64,000 bases of DNA. Origin: Paenibacillus marchantiophytorum. GTDB lineage: Bacteria; Bacillota; Bacilli; Paenibacillales; NBRC-103111. Numbering within the stretch: position 1 is the stretch's first letter; each line of letters starts with the position of its first letter. The stretch is taken from contig NZ_BMHE01000001.1 of the NCBI RefSeq assembly GCF_014640555.1, positions 482,337 through 546,336 of the forward strand. The letters are read 5' to 3'. Of the stretch, positions 34,306-44,258 are shown in pieces. The notes beneath the pieces are model-generated. The model had not been told where the DNA came from, ran no database searches, and saw only the letters and a list, made by a program, of their open reading frames with translations. Both the position numbers and the translations under genes were made by a program.

Positions 34306-35190
34306 CTAGGCTTGACCGAACGAATATGTTTTCGTCCCCTTCACACCGGGCTTGACAGCGAATAGGCCACCGGCATGCGGTTGATCCGCTGCCTGTTCCG
34401 GCTGAAGCCCCTTGCGCGCCGTCGTAATATACAAAACATCTAAATCCTTGCCGCCAAACATACAAGATGAGGCTTTGGCTGCGGGAACTGCAATGGACGA
34501 TAGCTTTTGCTTGGTGCGAGGATTCCAGCGGGACACCTGCCAACCATCCCAATGCGCAATCCAGAGCATCCCCTCTTCATCGATGGTCATGCCGTCAGGA
34601 AATCCTTGCTCATCCCGAAAATCGATCAAGACCTGCGGATTGCTAATCTGCCCTCGCTCCGCATCAAAATCAAAGCTGTACACCAACTTCTTCATCGAAT
34701 CTACGTAGTACATTTCTTTCTCATCCAGGCTCCAGGCAATGCCGTTGGACACGCCGACCCCATCAAACACTTTGCGATAGCTGCAATCCGTGTCCAGCAC
34801 ATACAATGCGCCGCTTTCGGATTGTTCTGCGTTGTCCATGGTACCCGCCCAGAATCTTCCTTGGGCATCGCACTTCCCATCATTAAAGCGATTGCCAGGG
34901 ATATGCGCTTCGGGATCTATCAAGGCAGTTAGCTTACGATCCAATAGATCATACCATTGAAAACCCGATTGGGTAGCTAGCATCACCTTGTTATCCCCTG
35001 CTGGCACAACGGCTCCAACATGTTCGCCGATTGAATAATCTTCATTTTCCCCTGTAGCTGGATCGAACCGCCCGAACTTTTGCCCTATAATATCAACCCA
35101 ATACAGCTTTTCTTCCTTGGCATACCAACTTGGCCCTTCAGCCAGGGTTGCCTTGGCATCCAGGACTAGCTCCACGTTCTGAATACTCAT
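34306..35190 (-). CDS. SMP-30/gluconolactonase-like hydrolase
   Basis: 294 residues, six-bladed propeller of the SMP-30/LRE family: LAEGPSWYAKEEKLYWVDI at the N-terminus with the metal-binding Glu, NRFNDGKCDAQGRFWAGTM (Asn/Asp ligands), GVSNGIAWSLDEKEMYYVDS and FPDGMTIDEEGMLWIAHWDG. Likely a divalent-metal lactonase acting on sugar lactones. The gene is alone; it starts at an ATG at 35190 with a GAGAGG-type ribosome site. It may work in sugar acid metabolism together with other genes not in the window. Confidence 0.9.
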   Translation of the reverse strand: MSIQNVELVLDAKATLAEGPSWYAKEEKLYWVDIIGQKFGRFDPATGENEDYSIGEHVGAVVPAGDNKVMLATQSGFQWYDLLDRKLTALIDPEAHIPGNRFNDGKCDAQGRFWAGTMDNAEQSESGALYVLDTDCSYRKVFDGVGVSNGIAWSLDEKEMYYVDSMKKLVYSFDFDAERGQISNPQVLIDFRDEQGFPDGMTIDEEGMLWIAHWDGWQVSRWNPRTKQKLSSIAVPAAKASSCMFGGKDLDVLYITTARKGLQPEQAADQPHAGGLFAVKPGVKGTKTYSFGQA

Positions 35191-35226
35191 TTTCCAAACT
35201 CCTCTCTTTGTTAACGCTTAGGATGA

Positions 35227-37080
35227 TTAGGATGATTTCACGGCATGAATAGGAGGAAACGAAATCTCAACCGGAAGTGGAGATAATTTATCCATCCGTG
35301 TAGCCAGCGCATTTTTATCCTTGAAAGTAACATGGCTTCGCTCGAAAAGCACGGGAGACTCAAGCCCGCACGATGCGCCTAACATGAAGACACCTTCACG
35401 CAAAGTAGCCAAATAGTTCGCTGTGCGAAAACGCTTCTCTTCCACGACAAGCCCTTGCTTGAGTTCCGGCTTGTGACTTGTGACGCCTGTCGGGCATTCA
35501 TTGGTATTGCATTTGAGCGCGTTGATACAGCCGATTGTATTCATCGCTGCTCTCGCTACATTCACGAGATCAGCGCCGAACGAGAAGGCAATCGCCATTT
35601 TATCTGCTGTTGCCAGCATACCACTGGCGAATACTTTGACGCGATCCCTAACGCCATATTGACGCAGTGTATTATCAATGATGAGGATCGCCGAGTAAAG
35701 CGGCAGCCCTAGCGAGTCCGCCATCTCCATGTAAGTGGCGCCCGTGCCCCCTTCCCCGCCGTCAACAGTGATGAAATCCGGCGCCTGGCCGGTTTCCTGC
35801 ATGTATGCGGCCATCTCTTCAATGGCATGTTCACTGCCTGCTACGACTTTAATCCCAACCGGCTTGCCCGAAATCCGCCGCAATTTGGCAATAAAGTCAA
35901 ACAAGCTGGGGATATCGTTGAAATCGGTAAAGCGATTCGGCGATTCCACATCATAGTTCCAATCCATCGGTATGCCGCGGATTTTGCGGATCATCGGGGT
36001 CAGCTTGCTCTTCGGCAGCTTGCCGCCCCGCACTTTGGCGCCTTGCGCCAGTTTCAGCTCGATAAGCTTTACTTCCGCTCTCCCAGCAGTGCGCAGAAAT
36101 TCAGCTTCATCGAAGGTACCGATGGCATCGGAGCGCGAACCATTCTTCGCCGATCCAATTTGATAGATGAGATCCGTTTCTTTTTTAAGCAAATAGCCGC
36201 TGGCTGCCAGCCGGTTTACAGCCAGAATGTAAGGATGATCCTCCATTGCAAAAACATCCATGGAATCGTATTCGATATGCGCTAATTCCTTAAGAATTTC
36301 AAAATTGGAGACGAGCTTGCGCTTCTTAATGAAGTCATAAACAATAAGTTCATCCGGTTGCACAGGCATTTGGTGCGAATGTTCAAGCATTTCATACACT
36401 TTAGATAAATGATAGGGCGCTAATCCCCCTTCGCCCGTGTTCATCCACGTTCCTGTTGCAATAGCAGCACCTTGCGCCAGCGCCATGACCGCATGATCAG
36501 ATAACGACCCGAAACTCATGGCCGAAATACCAATGAACCCTTTGGTTATGTAAGGCTCCGGCACTTGATTGTATTCGCCGATAACGACCGCGTGCTGATC
36601 CTGCAGCAGCCATGGATTCGAGGAGGTTTGGAACCTTTTCTCCTTTCTGGAGATCATTCCCTCACTCATGATTTGATATTTGTAGGTAGTTGTAATTGGC
36701 TTGGATTGATCGACGGCAAGCTCATTCATATTTTTGGGAAACATCGAATTATTCAAGAAAAAGCCTTCTTGGGAAAAGTCTTTGCGCGAACCAAAGCCAA
36801 TAACCGTTGAGCCATATTTGCCTGCTTTGGCAATATAGCCTTGCGTATCGCGATCAATCGGCTTGCCCTCCTTATCTCCCCAAATAAAATATTGCCGCAG
36901 CTCGGGCCCAAGCATCTCGAATACATAACGCAGTCGACCGATGACCGGATGTGTTTTGAGAATGGAATGCTGCTTCTGAATGTATCGATCCCATACATAC
37001 ACACCCGCAATACCTACTGGCAGCGCTAATATCACTACTTTGGTCATAATATCAATAAACGTCCATAGCCATTCGAACAT
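35227..37080 (-). CDS. Membrane-anchored glutamate-synthase-like FMN protein (YerD-like)
   Basis: About 617 residues. One N-terminal membrane helix (about 8-30) precedes a GltB-type FMN/Fe-S synthase domain: GEGGLAPYHLSKVYE, GGEGGTGATYMEMADSLGLPLYSAI split over the FMN site, and C-x5-C-x4-C in the motif CINALKCNTNEC for a [3Fe-4S] cluster. It lacks the glutaminase domain of true glutamate synthase, so it is not GltA itself. The start is the ATG at 37080 with GAGGGG 6 bases upstream; the frame extends to 37167 without support. Function within the YerD group is not known. Confidence 0.88.
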   Translation of the reverse strand: MFEWLWTFIDIMTKVVILALPVGIAGVYVWDRYIQKQHSILKTHPVIGRLRYVFEMLGPELRQYFIWGDKEGKPIDRDTQGYIAKAGKYGSTVIGFGSRKDFSQEGFFLNNSMFPKNMNELAVDQSKPITTTYKYQIMSEGMISRKEKRFQTSSNPWLLQDQHAVVIGEYNQVPEPYITKGFIGISAMSFGSLSDHAVMALAQGAAIATGTWMNTGEGGLAPYHLSKVYEMLEHSHQMPVQPDELIVYDFIKKRKLVSNFEILKELAHIEYDSMDVFAMEDHPYILAVNRLAASGYLLKKETDLIYQIGSAKNGSRSDAIGTFDEAEFLRTAGRAEVKLIELKLAQGAKVRGGKLPKSKLTPMIRKIRGIPMDWNYDVESPNRFTDFNDIPSLFDFIAKLRRISGKPVGIKVVAGSEHAIEEMAAYMQETGQAPDFITVDGGEGGTGATYMEMADSLGLPLYSAILIIDNTLRQYGVRDRVKVFASGMLATADKMAIAFSFGADLVNVARAAMNTIGCINALKCNTNECPTGVTSHKPELKQGLVVEEKRFRTANYLATLREGVFMLGASCGLESPVLFERSHVTFKDKNALATRMDKLSPLPVEISFPPIHAVKSS

Positions 37081-37237
37081 GAGCAACCCCTCTTTTCCCA
37101 TCTGTATACAAGATACATTCGCAGCGAATGAGGCAAATTCCTCTAAGAAAACGCATACAACTTCCAACTTCTGCCTAAGAAAAACGGCTTCGCCGCCCTG
37201 ATAGATAAGTCTCTTCTTAGCGGCAAAACCTTGTAAG

Positions 37238-37414
37238 GGAACTAGAGGACGCTAATTAGGCAAAAAGTAGGGATGCGTGCGTAATAGCGGAACTACAGGG
37301 TCTTATATCCTCGAAAACACAAGAAAATTCCCATGAAACGGCAAAATAGCGTACTGTAGTTCCCTCACCTTACCGAAAATGACACTTTTGGCTAGAATAG
37401 CGCACCATAGTTCC
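37238..37414. repeat. 177-bp symmetric GGAAC/GTTCC module, copy D
   Basis: Forward boxes at 37238 and 37289, inverted boxes ending at 37363 and 37414. Extensions are of the ACTACAGG type, as in copies A and B. It lies between the start of the YerD-like gene and the end of the broken ABC gene. The remaining sequence to 37530 shows nothing else. Confidence 0.85.
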
Positions 37415-37534
37415 CTTACGTCCGCTCGAGGCAGCTGGAGTAATTCCGTGTTCACTCCAAAACATATAAACTCTTATATATAAATAAAAGAATACTTCTG
37501 CTTCCCCGCCGTTTATTCCACTCTAACTTTCACA

Positions 37535-37597
37535 ACAAAAAAATCGTTCTTCGCTAAACGGAGGTACTCCCCCACCTGCGAAAGAACGATTTGTTTG
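37535..37597 (-). terminator. Hairpin with conserved G-rich/GTACCTCC loop, copy 1
   Basis: On the minus strand AAATCGTTCTTTCGC pairs with GCGAAGAACGATTT, leaving a loop with AGGTGGGGGAGTACCTCCG, and ends in seven T. It lies just after the broken ABC transporter gene and could be its terminator. A second copy of stem and loop is at 54336-54407. The conserved loop is more than a plain terminator needs. Confidence 0.7.
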
Positions 37598-37618
37598 AAC
37601 ATGGATTATTTACAACGA

Positions 37619-39191
37619 TCAACTGCCAAATTGGGCTTCATGCAGCTGGCTGTAGATGCCGCCCGCCGCAATTAGGTGCTGGTGACTGCCCTGCTCGCTA
37701 ATGCCATCTTGCGTCACGACTACGATCCGATCAGCATTCTTGATCGTGGCTAGTCGGTGAGCGATGATCAGCGTGGTTCGCCCTTGCGACAATTCGGCAA
37801 GCGATTGTTGAATCGCTCGCTCTGTTTCCGTATCCAGCGCCGATGTCGCTTCATCCAAGATCAGAATGGGCGGATTCTTGAGAAACATCCGCGCGATGGC
37901 CAGCCGCTGCTTCTGTCCGCCCGACAGCTTCACACCTCGCTCGCCGATAATCGCTTGCAGCCCCTCCTTCTGGGCAAGGATGAAATCCTCCAGACGAGCT
38001 CGCCGTGCGGCCTCCCAGATAGCCGCATCACTTGCACGCAAATCTCCGTAGGCAATGTTCTCACGAATCGTGCCTGAGAAGAGGAAGACATCCTGTTGAA
38101 CAATGCCGATCTGGCTGCGCAAAGACCTCAGCTTGAGATTGCGAATATCGATCCCATCCAGCGTGATGCTGCCTTCATCTACTTCGTAGAAACGCGGCAG
38201 CAAGCTGCATAGCGTTGTTTTGCCCGCTCCCGAAGGACCGACGAAAGCGATTGTTTCTCCGGCACGTATGCTCAGATCAATACCTTGCAGCACCTTCGCT
38301 TCATTCTCATAGCCGAATGTAACCCCTTGATACCGGATATCGCCGCGCAGGTTAGGAATGTCCAGGGCTCCCGGCGCATCTGCGATATCGGGGGCCGTTT
38401 CCAGCAGCTCCAGATAGCTTTTGAATCCGGCAATGCCTTTGGGATAGCTTTCAATCACAGAATTAATCTTATTAATAGGACCCAGGAAAACATTGGACAA
38501 CAGCAGGAACCCAACGAATTCCCCGGAAGTCATCTCACCAGTGACGACGAACCAAGTGCCGCAAACCAGAACGAACAAGATAATCAGGCGCATCAGCAAA
38601 TAGCTTATCGAGGCGTTTTGCGCTTGAATTTTGTAGGAGTGGAACTTCGTTTGACGATACTGCTCGTTGTTTTGGGCAAACTGCCCCGCTTCGTGCTCCT
38701 CATTGGTAAACGCCTGAACGACACGTACACCTCCGATGCTGTCTTCCACCCGCGCATTAAACTCTGCGATATCTTTGAACATCCGGCGGAAGGCCTGCAT
38801 CATTTTACGGTTAAAATGAAGTGCCAAATAGATGAGCCCCGGAATTACGATGACCGTCAGCAAAGCGAGCTTCCAATTGATGAACAGCATCAGAACAAAT
38901 GCGCCGATTAAGGTCATCACGGCAATAAACAAATCCTCTGGCCCATGATGCGCCATTTCGCCAATCTCCATCAGATTGCTGGTCATACGAGCCATGAGAT
39001 GGCCGGTCTTATTGTTGTCAAAGAAGCGACATGATAATCTCCCATTTGCCGCTGGGGAGCAGATCATCGACAAAGCGGTTGACGATCAAAGGAAAGCCGA
39101 GTTCCAGCAGCGCCGAGAAGACGGCGCAGCAGAAATCGACCATAAATAAAGTCCGATAAGGTTTATAGTAAGCGAAAAACTTCCGCAGCAT
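37619..39191 (-). pseudogene. ABC exporter (permease plus ATPase) with internal deletion
   Basis: Two reading frames give one family. The N-terminal part (ATG at 39191, ribosome site GAGGAAG) runs MLRKFFAYYKPYRTLF...DDLLPSGKWEII and ends at a TGA at 39020-39018. The downstream part, in another frame, starts within RFFDNNKTGHLMARM and runs to a complete ATPase domain (GPSGAGKTT, LSGGQKQRLAIARM, ILILDEATSALD). About 55 plus 469 residues are present, against about 575-590 for the family, so roughly 60 residues (second membrane helix and first cytoplasmic loop) are missing with a frame change. This looks like a deletion that inactivated the gene, or an assembly error. It lies before the iron locus. 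Confidence 0.8.
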
Positions 39192-39226
39192 TAGAATCAC
39201 TTCCTCACAAATCCGAATATCGGGTG

Positions 39227-40249
39227 TTACTTCGTATCGAGAGTCAGCAATAATTTGGCCTGAATATCCAATTGCTTGTCTACGGAGATCGGATCCCCTG
39301 GGAAGATTTCACTCGTATTCATTTGATAGACATGTTTATTTTTAACGGCAGGCAAGCTTTTCCATACCGGATTATCCATCAGTTCTTGCAGTCTTGCCGC
39401 GCTGTTATCACCCGCATTCGAGGTCAAGAATATGTAATCACCTGTATAATTAGGCAGTGTTTCCATGGAGACTTCCAGCCAGTTCTTATTCTGGTCAAAC
39501 ATTTCGGTTTTAACGGCTTTTGGCGGAGATAATTTAAGCCCTTCGTACAAATTGTAACCGCCTCTTCCGAAGTTTTTACCATAAACAACCGTCTGTTTCG
39601 CCCATAGCTCGACGATCGAGAATGTCTTCTCCGGTCCGATGACCTTAGCGAGCTGCTCGCGATACTGCTTCGCTTTCGCTTCATACTTTGTAATCCATTG
39701 TTCGGCTTCCTGTTTTTTACCTAAGATATCGCCAATATCGCGAAGCTGGTCGAGCACATTTTTAGAATCCGTTCCACCGTACGATAAGACGATAGTTGGC
39801 GCGATTTTGGCCAAATCATCATAGCTCTTCGCTGCAACGCCGCCATCCTGCAAGATGATGAGATCTGGATTCAGCGCCAGCATTTTTTCTTTGGAGATCG
39901 GGCTTCCTAAATTTTCAACGCCCACCGCAGCCTCTTTCAAGAAAGCCGCATCAAACTGATACGAAGCAGCCCCTACTGGTTTGACACCCAAGGCTAGTAA
40001 ATGTCCCATGAACTGGTCTACAATAACACGTTTAGGACTGGTAGGTATGGTTACTTCGTGCCCCAATAAATCTTTGTATACACGTGTTGCAGGTACTGCT
40101 GCTGTTGGCGCGGCAGTGCTTGTACTGGCAGTCGTCGGCGTAGCAGCCTTTCCTGCTTCTTCCTTGGATTTCGTACCGCAAGCCGTGAGAACAACGGTAA
40201 GCAGTAAGATAACCCCTAAAACGGTCAAACTGATTTTCTTATATAGCAT
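39227..40249 (-). CDS. Iron-siderophore-binding lipoprotein (FecB/FhuD-type)
   Basis: 340 residues. Lipoprotein signal with lipobox VLTACG, an Ala/Thr linker, then a class III binding protein: YKDLLGHEVTIPTSPKRVIV, LALNPDLIILQDGG, APTIVLSYGG and WKSLPAVKNKHVYQMN. It captures ferric siderophore for an ABC permease, which is not in the window. A Fur box at 40296-40314 and the divergent-type AraC/FhuD regulator upstream support iron control. The pseudogene ABC exporter follows 36 bases downstream on the same strand. Confidence 0.92.
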   Translation of the reverse strand: MLYKKISLTVLGVILLLTVVLTACGTKSKEEAGKAATPTTASTSTAAPTAAVPATRVYKDLLGHEVTIPTSPKRVIVDQFMGHLLALGVKPVGAASYQFDAAFLKEAAVGVENLGSPISKEKMLALNPDLIILQDGGVAAKSYDDLAKIAPTIVLSYGGTDSKNVLDQLRDIGDILGKKQEAEQWITKYEAKAKQYREQLAKVIGPEKTFSIVELWAKQTVVYGKNFGRGGYNLYEGLKLSPPKAVKTEMFDQNKNWLEVSMETLPNYTGDYIFLTSNAGDNSAARLQELMDNPVWKSLPAVKNKHVYQMNTSEIFPGDPISVDKQLDIQAKLLLTLDTK

Positions 40250-40295
40250 CGGTAAAGCCTCCTATTGTCGCGATTCCTTGAGTTCGCTTTTGTAT

Positions 40296-40314
40296 AATAA
40301 TGATTCTCATTATC
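40296..40314. promoter_or_regulatory. Fur box before the iron-binding protein gene
   Basis: AATAATGATTCTCATTATC matches the 19-base Fur consensus GATAATGATAATCATTATC at 16 of 19 positions, 47 bases before the ATG of the binding protein gene. Confidence 0.85.
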
Positions 40315-40383
40315 ACTTATTGGAGTATAACCGATCTGATCTGCATCCGAAAATAGACAATGGTGCTTATTTTTCATGCACAA

Positions 40384-42012
40384 TTATGCTTTAAACAGCG
40401 AGGATACTTCGCTCAGGAAGCGATCTTGCGTAAAGGCGGAGTACTCAAACCACAACCAAGGTGAAATTAAAGACACCGCTTGATTCCTTACTGCCCGCAG
40501 CCCCCTCCAGTCTTCATTATGCTGAAGCATGTCCCAATTCTCCTGAACGTTTCGACCATTCGTGAACATGACGAAAATGCGATCAGCATCATACTCGGAC
40601 ATCATCTTGCATGTTACTGGCGCATGAGAACCAATGGCTCTTACCGGGTCCGGGCAATTGAGACCCAAATCCTGATACAGGACGCTTCCTATTGATCTTT
40701 CACCATACACATAGCAAGCTTCATCAGCGACTTGGACAATCATCACCGTATCATCGTTCAGGACACGCTGCACCTGACCTCTGAGCAGCTTAGCCTTGCG
40801 ATCGTACTCTTCAAGCCAATGTTCAGCATCTGCGCCAACCCCCAAGAAATCGGATGTCATGCGCAAATGTTCACGCCAATCGTGGCCTAGCCAAGGCACG
40901 AAGTAAGCAGGCGCAAGCTGCTGCAATTTCTCCTGTTCCTCCTTGGGGACGAAATGATCAATACCGATAATATAGTCCGGCTTGGCCGTTCGCAGCGCCT
41001 CATGATTAAACGCATAATCATGGCTTAGTTTAGTAACGACGTCAGATTGATACTTTCTGCGATACATATCGGTCCATGCATGATCCATCGGGGCAGCATA
41101 GGGCACAATTTTCAGCGCAAGCAGCTGCCCAATGTTAGGAAAGCTGTAGGCCGCTACCTTCCGCTGCCGGTTTTTGATGTAAGTGGCTGGTGGAATGCCT
41201 ACCTGCTGTTTGAATTTTCGAATGAAATAATACTCATCATTGTAGCCTACCTGCCTGGCAATATCGCGCATGCGGATCTTGGTCTTCTCCATCAAGATCT
41301 TCGCTTGATTGATTCTAAGTTCAGATAAATAATCCATCACGCTTCGGCCATTCATCTGTTTGAATGTGCGCATATAATAATACCGGCTGACACCGGCCAT
41401 ATTGGCCAGCTCATCGATCGTAATATTTTTAGCAAAATGCTGCTCCATGTAGATTTTGGTACGGGTGATCGGCGCTTCACTATCTAGATCAATAACGTCG
41501 GACAGCGCATCTTGCAGCAGTCGACAAAGCAAATCCTGAAACGCTGCCTGTCCTCGCATCCGATTCAGCGCACTGACCATAAGCCAATAGCCGATAATGG
41601 ATGTGCAAAGAACAGCGATGCCTGCCTGATCTCTCAGCAGAACGGCTCCCTGTTTGGGAAAGCTGCTGTTGGCTCTGCTTATTTCAAGTCCGCGCTCAGC
41701 AACCTCCGCTTCCTGTATCACATCAAATTGGAAAACGAATAGCCCTTTTCCATTCCCACCCACTACCGTGGCTTGAACAAGCTGACCTGGCAAGCTAATA
41801 TGGGCACTCCCTGGATTCAAGAACGAGATGAGTCCATCAACAACGATTTTGACTTGACTGTTAATCGCCACGAACAACGTATGCGACTGCCTGAATTCAA
41901 GGCTCAGATGCCAGCCTTTGTGCTCTACGCATTCCACTGCGCGCAGTTTGATCCATATCTCATCGAGCGTTTCATAGCCCGTTTTAAACAAGCTTGATTG
42001 TTCCGCTGCCAT
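40384..42012 (-). CDS. AraC-type regulator with siderophore-binding domain (Btr/YbbB-like)
   Basis: 542 residues. The N-terminal domain is cupin-like; two AraC helix-turn-helix motifs follow (IDELANMAGVSRYYYMRTFK and IARQVGYNDEYYFIRKFKQ); the C-terminal half is a FhuD/FecB-type binding domain (LKIVPYAAPMDHAWTD, DRIFVMFTNGRN). This is the layout of Btr, the bacillibactin regulator: the siderophore binds the C-terminal domain and the protein activates uptake genes. The ATG at 42012 is the annotated start; a Fur box lies at 42058-42076. Its target is probably the adjacent binding-protein gene. Confidence 0.92.
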   Translation of the reverse strand: MAAEQSSLFKTGYETLDEIWIKLRAVECVEHKGWHLSLEFRQSHTLFVAINSQVKIVVDGLISFLNPGSAHISLPGQLVQATVVGGNGKGLFVFQFDVIQEAEVAERGLEISRANSSFPKQGAVLLRDQAGIAVLCTSIIGYWLMVSALNRMRGQAAFQDLLCRLLQDALSDVIDLDSEAPITRTKIYMEQHFAKNITIDELANMAGVSRYYYMRTFKQMNGRSVMDYLSELRINQAKILMEKTKIRMRDIARQVGYNDEYYFIRKFKQQVGIPPATYIKNRQRKVAAYSFPNIGQLLALKIVPYAAPMDHAWTDMYRRKYQSDVVTKLSHDYAFNHEALRTAKPDYIIGIDHFVPKEEQEKLQQLAPAYFVPWLGHDWREHLRMTSDFLGVGADAEHWLEEYDRKAKLLRGQVQRVLNDDTVMIVQVADEACYVYGERSIGSVLYQDLGLNCPDPVRAIGSHAPVTCKMMSEYDADRIFVMFTNGRNVQENWDMLQHNEDWRGLRAVRNQAVSLISPWLWFEYSAFTQDRFLSEVSSLFKA

Positions 42013-42057
42013 CTTCTCACCACCTGATCAAATAAATCGATTCTCCTCATTCTAAGT

Positions 42058-42076
42058 GATAATGGTTCTCATTGTC
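42058..42076. promoter_or_regulatory. Fur box between the AraC-type regulator and the MFS gene
   Basis: GATAATGGTTCTCATTGTC matches the Fur consensus at 15 of 19. It is 46 bases before the regulator start and about 107 bases before the divergent MFS gene, so it could control either or both. Confidence 0.75.
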
Positions 42077-42182
42077 TACCAGCCATCTTTTCCTACTTTT
42101 TCTTTGGCATCTTACACGCCGCGTGATAGAATGGAGTTTTCAACAGCTTTATGCTAATTCACTAGGAAGGTAAAGGTCATTC

Positions 42183-43334
42183 ATGAATTTTTCAAATCGA
42201 TTGCGTACTTTCAACTTTTTGTATTTTGCCTTACTCGCCATGTTCATTTCATTTCTTCCTGTTTATCTGGATGCGCAGGGTCTGCCTGCAACGAAGATTG
42301 GCTTGATTATCGGAACAGGCGGTATCATCACGATATTCTCACAGCCTCTATGGGGCATGATCAGCGATCGAACCAAAACCATTAAGAAAATTATGCTGCT
42401 CCTCTTAGGCTGCTCCACGATCATTGGTTATCTGCTGTATGCTTCCAATAGCTTTCTAGTTCTGCTTATTTTTACGATGTTGATGTACTTCTTCCTCATG
42501 CCGCTTGATCCTTTGACGGAGAGTCTTAATTTCCAAACGGCTGAAGCCAACGGTGTTAGCTATGGCTCCATCCGGACTTTTGGCGCTGTCGGCTATGCCG
42601 TCATGTCGCTGGCTGTGGGCTACACGATCCAATATCTAGGCCTCAATAGCTTGGCTCTTTTATTCGCTGCATTTGGTATCATCAGCGTCCTCATCTGTTT
42701 TTCCCTGCCTGATGCGCCTGTAACTGGCAAACCGATCACTCTAAGCAGCTTGAAAAAATTCCTAAGCAATAAAGAGACCATTTGGTTCTTAGTGTTGATC
42801 TTCATTATTGCAGTCCCTCAGCGTATCAACGATACGTTTCTGGGTGTCTATATTCGCAAATTAGGCGGCAGCCCGGATTTAGTCGGCTTAGCCTGGTTTC
42901 TTGCCGCGGGCAGCGAAATTCTCGTATTTGCCCTAAGCTTCTGGTGGCTTCGCAAAGGCAAAGAATTGGCGATCATCGCCTTCTCGGCTGTCTTTTACTT
43001 TATCCGCTTCTTCTTGTCCGCCTGGGTAACAGACCCGCATGTGCTCGTTTATTTGCAGCTATTTCAAACCTTCACTTTCCCCATCTTCTATTCGGCAGCA
43101 ATTCAATATCTGTACCGAATTGTGCCTGAGGAATGGCGTGCCACAGGACAGACCGTCCTGGCTTTGCTCTTCTTCGGCGTATCCGGAATCGTCGCCTCGT
43201 ATATCGGCGGATGGTTCTATGAAAGCTTTGGCGGAAAGCCTTTATACCTATGGATTTCAGGGATGTCCTTTATCGGCCTGCTGTTTAGCCTTATTCTCAG
43301 CGCCATTTATGGAAAAAGGAAGATGGTATCCTAA
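42183..43334 (+). CDS. MFS transporter (MFS_1_like/PPP-type family)
   Basis: 383 residues, 12 predicted membrane segments, with the typical short loop GMISDRTKTIKK between helices 2 and 3 and a second half after the hydrophilic stretch around residue 190. The N-terminal segment FLYFALLAMFISFLPVYLDAQGLPATKIGLI is that of the LacY/NupG-like group sometimes called PPP family. The substrate is unknown; a siderophore or sugar exporter/importer is possible given the Fur box next to its promoter region. The exonuclease follows 50 bases downstream on the same strand. Confidence 0.85.
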   Translation: MNFSNRLRTFNFLYFALLAMFISFLPVYLDAQGLPATKIGLIIGTGGIITIFSQPLWGMISDRTKTIKKIMLLLLGCSTIIGYLLYASNSFLVLLIFTMLMYFFLMPLDPLTESLNFQTAEANGVSYGSIRTFGAVGYAVMSLAVGYTIQYLGLNSLALLFAAFGIISVLICFSLPDAPVTGKPITLSSLKKFLSNKETIWFLVLIFIIAVPQRINDTFLGVYIRKLGGSPDLVGLAWFLAAGSEILVFALSFWWLRKGKELAIIAFSAVFYFIRFFLSAWVTDPHVLVYLQLFQTFTFPIFYSAAIQYLYRIVPEEWRATGQTVLALLFFGVSGIVASYIGGWFYESFGGKPLYLWISGMSFIGLLFSLILSAIYGKRKMVS

Positions 43335-43384
43335 GTTTTTTCTGTTAAAATGGAAAGCACAGAGATCGAACGGGGGCAAACAAC

Positions 43385-44164
43385 ATGGACTACATTATTC
43401 TGGATATCGAATTTAACGGCCGCAAATTTGCAAGTGACTTACCGATGGAAGTAATCGAGATTGGTGCCGTAAGGCTGAATGCTTCCTTAGAAGCAGTGGA
43501 TGAGTTTTCTTTCTTGATCAAACCGGTATATTTCTCCAAACTAAACAGCTTTATTAAGAAAAAAACCGGCATCCCGCAAGAAGAAATCGATCAAGCGGAC
43601 GGTTTCCGCAAAGTCATCGGGGATTTTATTGCTTGGTTAAACCGCAGTGAACAACTGCTCCTTATCACTTGGGGCGGCGAGGATTTGAAACGCATTGTAT
43701 TCGATACACGCATGCATAAGCTGGATGATGCTTACTGGATGGCAGCGAATTATTTTGATCTTCTGAAGGGATACATCCGCTACAAGAATGTGAACAATGA
43801 TGTGAGCGTTGAAGGCGCATTGCTTGACCTGAATATTGAAGCCGAAGGTTCGGCACACCGAGCCTTGGACGATGCGCGGATGACCGCGGAAGTATTTCGG
43901 GCGATTTATGGCCACCTAGACTTCGACCGCAAGCAGCAGTACATTGACGTGTATGCCAATGCCAAAGAGCGCCGGCTTGTGAAGACGGCGATCAAAGCTA
44001 TCACCTCGCAGAAGGTAGTACCTACCTGGGAGCTATTGATGGAGCATTATTTTACAGATAAAATGACCCTTACCGATCCAAGGAAAATTGATGAGCTGCA
44101 GACGCTTTTTGCCGCCGAGATGGCTAAGGCGAAGACCATCCCTATTCAAACGCCTACACAATAA
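43385..44164 (+). CDS. 3'-5' exonuclease, DEDDh family (KapD-like)
   Basis: 259 residues with the DEDDh motif set: Asp 7 and Glu 9 in DYIILDIEFNG, ITWGGEDLKRIVFDTR (second Asp), and HRALDDARMTAEVF (His and Asp) near residue 158. The family includes KapD and ERI-1-type RNases; it likely trims RNA or DNA 3' ends. The C-terminal tail (about 60 residues) is extra. The ATG at 43385 has GGGGGCAAA-type upstream sequence. It is the last gene of the plus-strand pair before the terminator at 44194. Confidence 0.87.
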   Translation: MDYIILDIEFNGRKFASDLPMEVIEIGAVRLNASLEAVDEFSFLIKPVYFSKLNSFIKKKTGIPQEEIDQADGFRKVIGDFIAWLNRSEQLLLITWGGEDLKRIVFDTRMHKLDDAYWMAANYFDLLKGYIRYKNVNNDVSVEGALLDLNIEAEGSAHRALDDARMTAEVFRAIYGHLDFDRKQQYIDVYANAKERRLVKTAIKAITSQKVVPTWELLMEHYFTDKMTLTDPRKIDELQTLFAAEMAKAKTIPIQTPTQ

Positions 44165-44193
44165 TAAGTCAAACCTAGCCTGCGGCTAGCATT

Positions 44194-44250
44194 AAAAAAG
44201 CCAATCCAGATGACCTCCTTGCGGACAAGTCAACGGAATTGGCTTTTTCT
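44194..44250. terminator. Terminator between convergent genes
   Basis: AAAAAAGCCAAT pairs with ATTGGCTTTTT across about 25 bases. A preceding CCTAGCC...GGCTAG sequence (about 44174) also matches a hairpin in the 8-10 kb array. Confidence 0.8.
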
Positions 44251-44258
44251 CATAAAGA

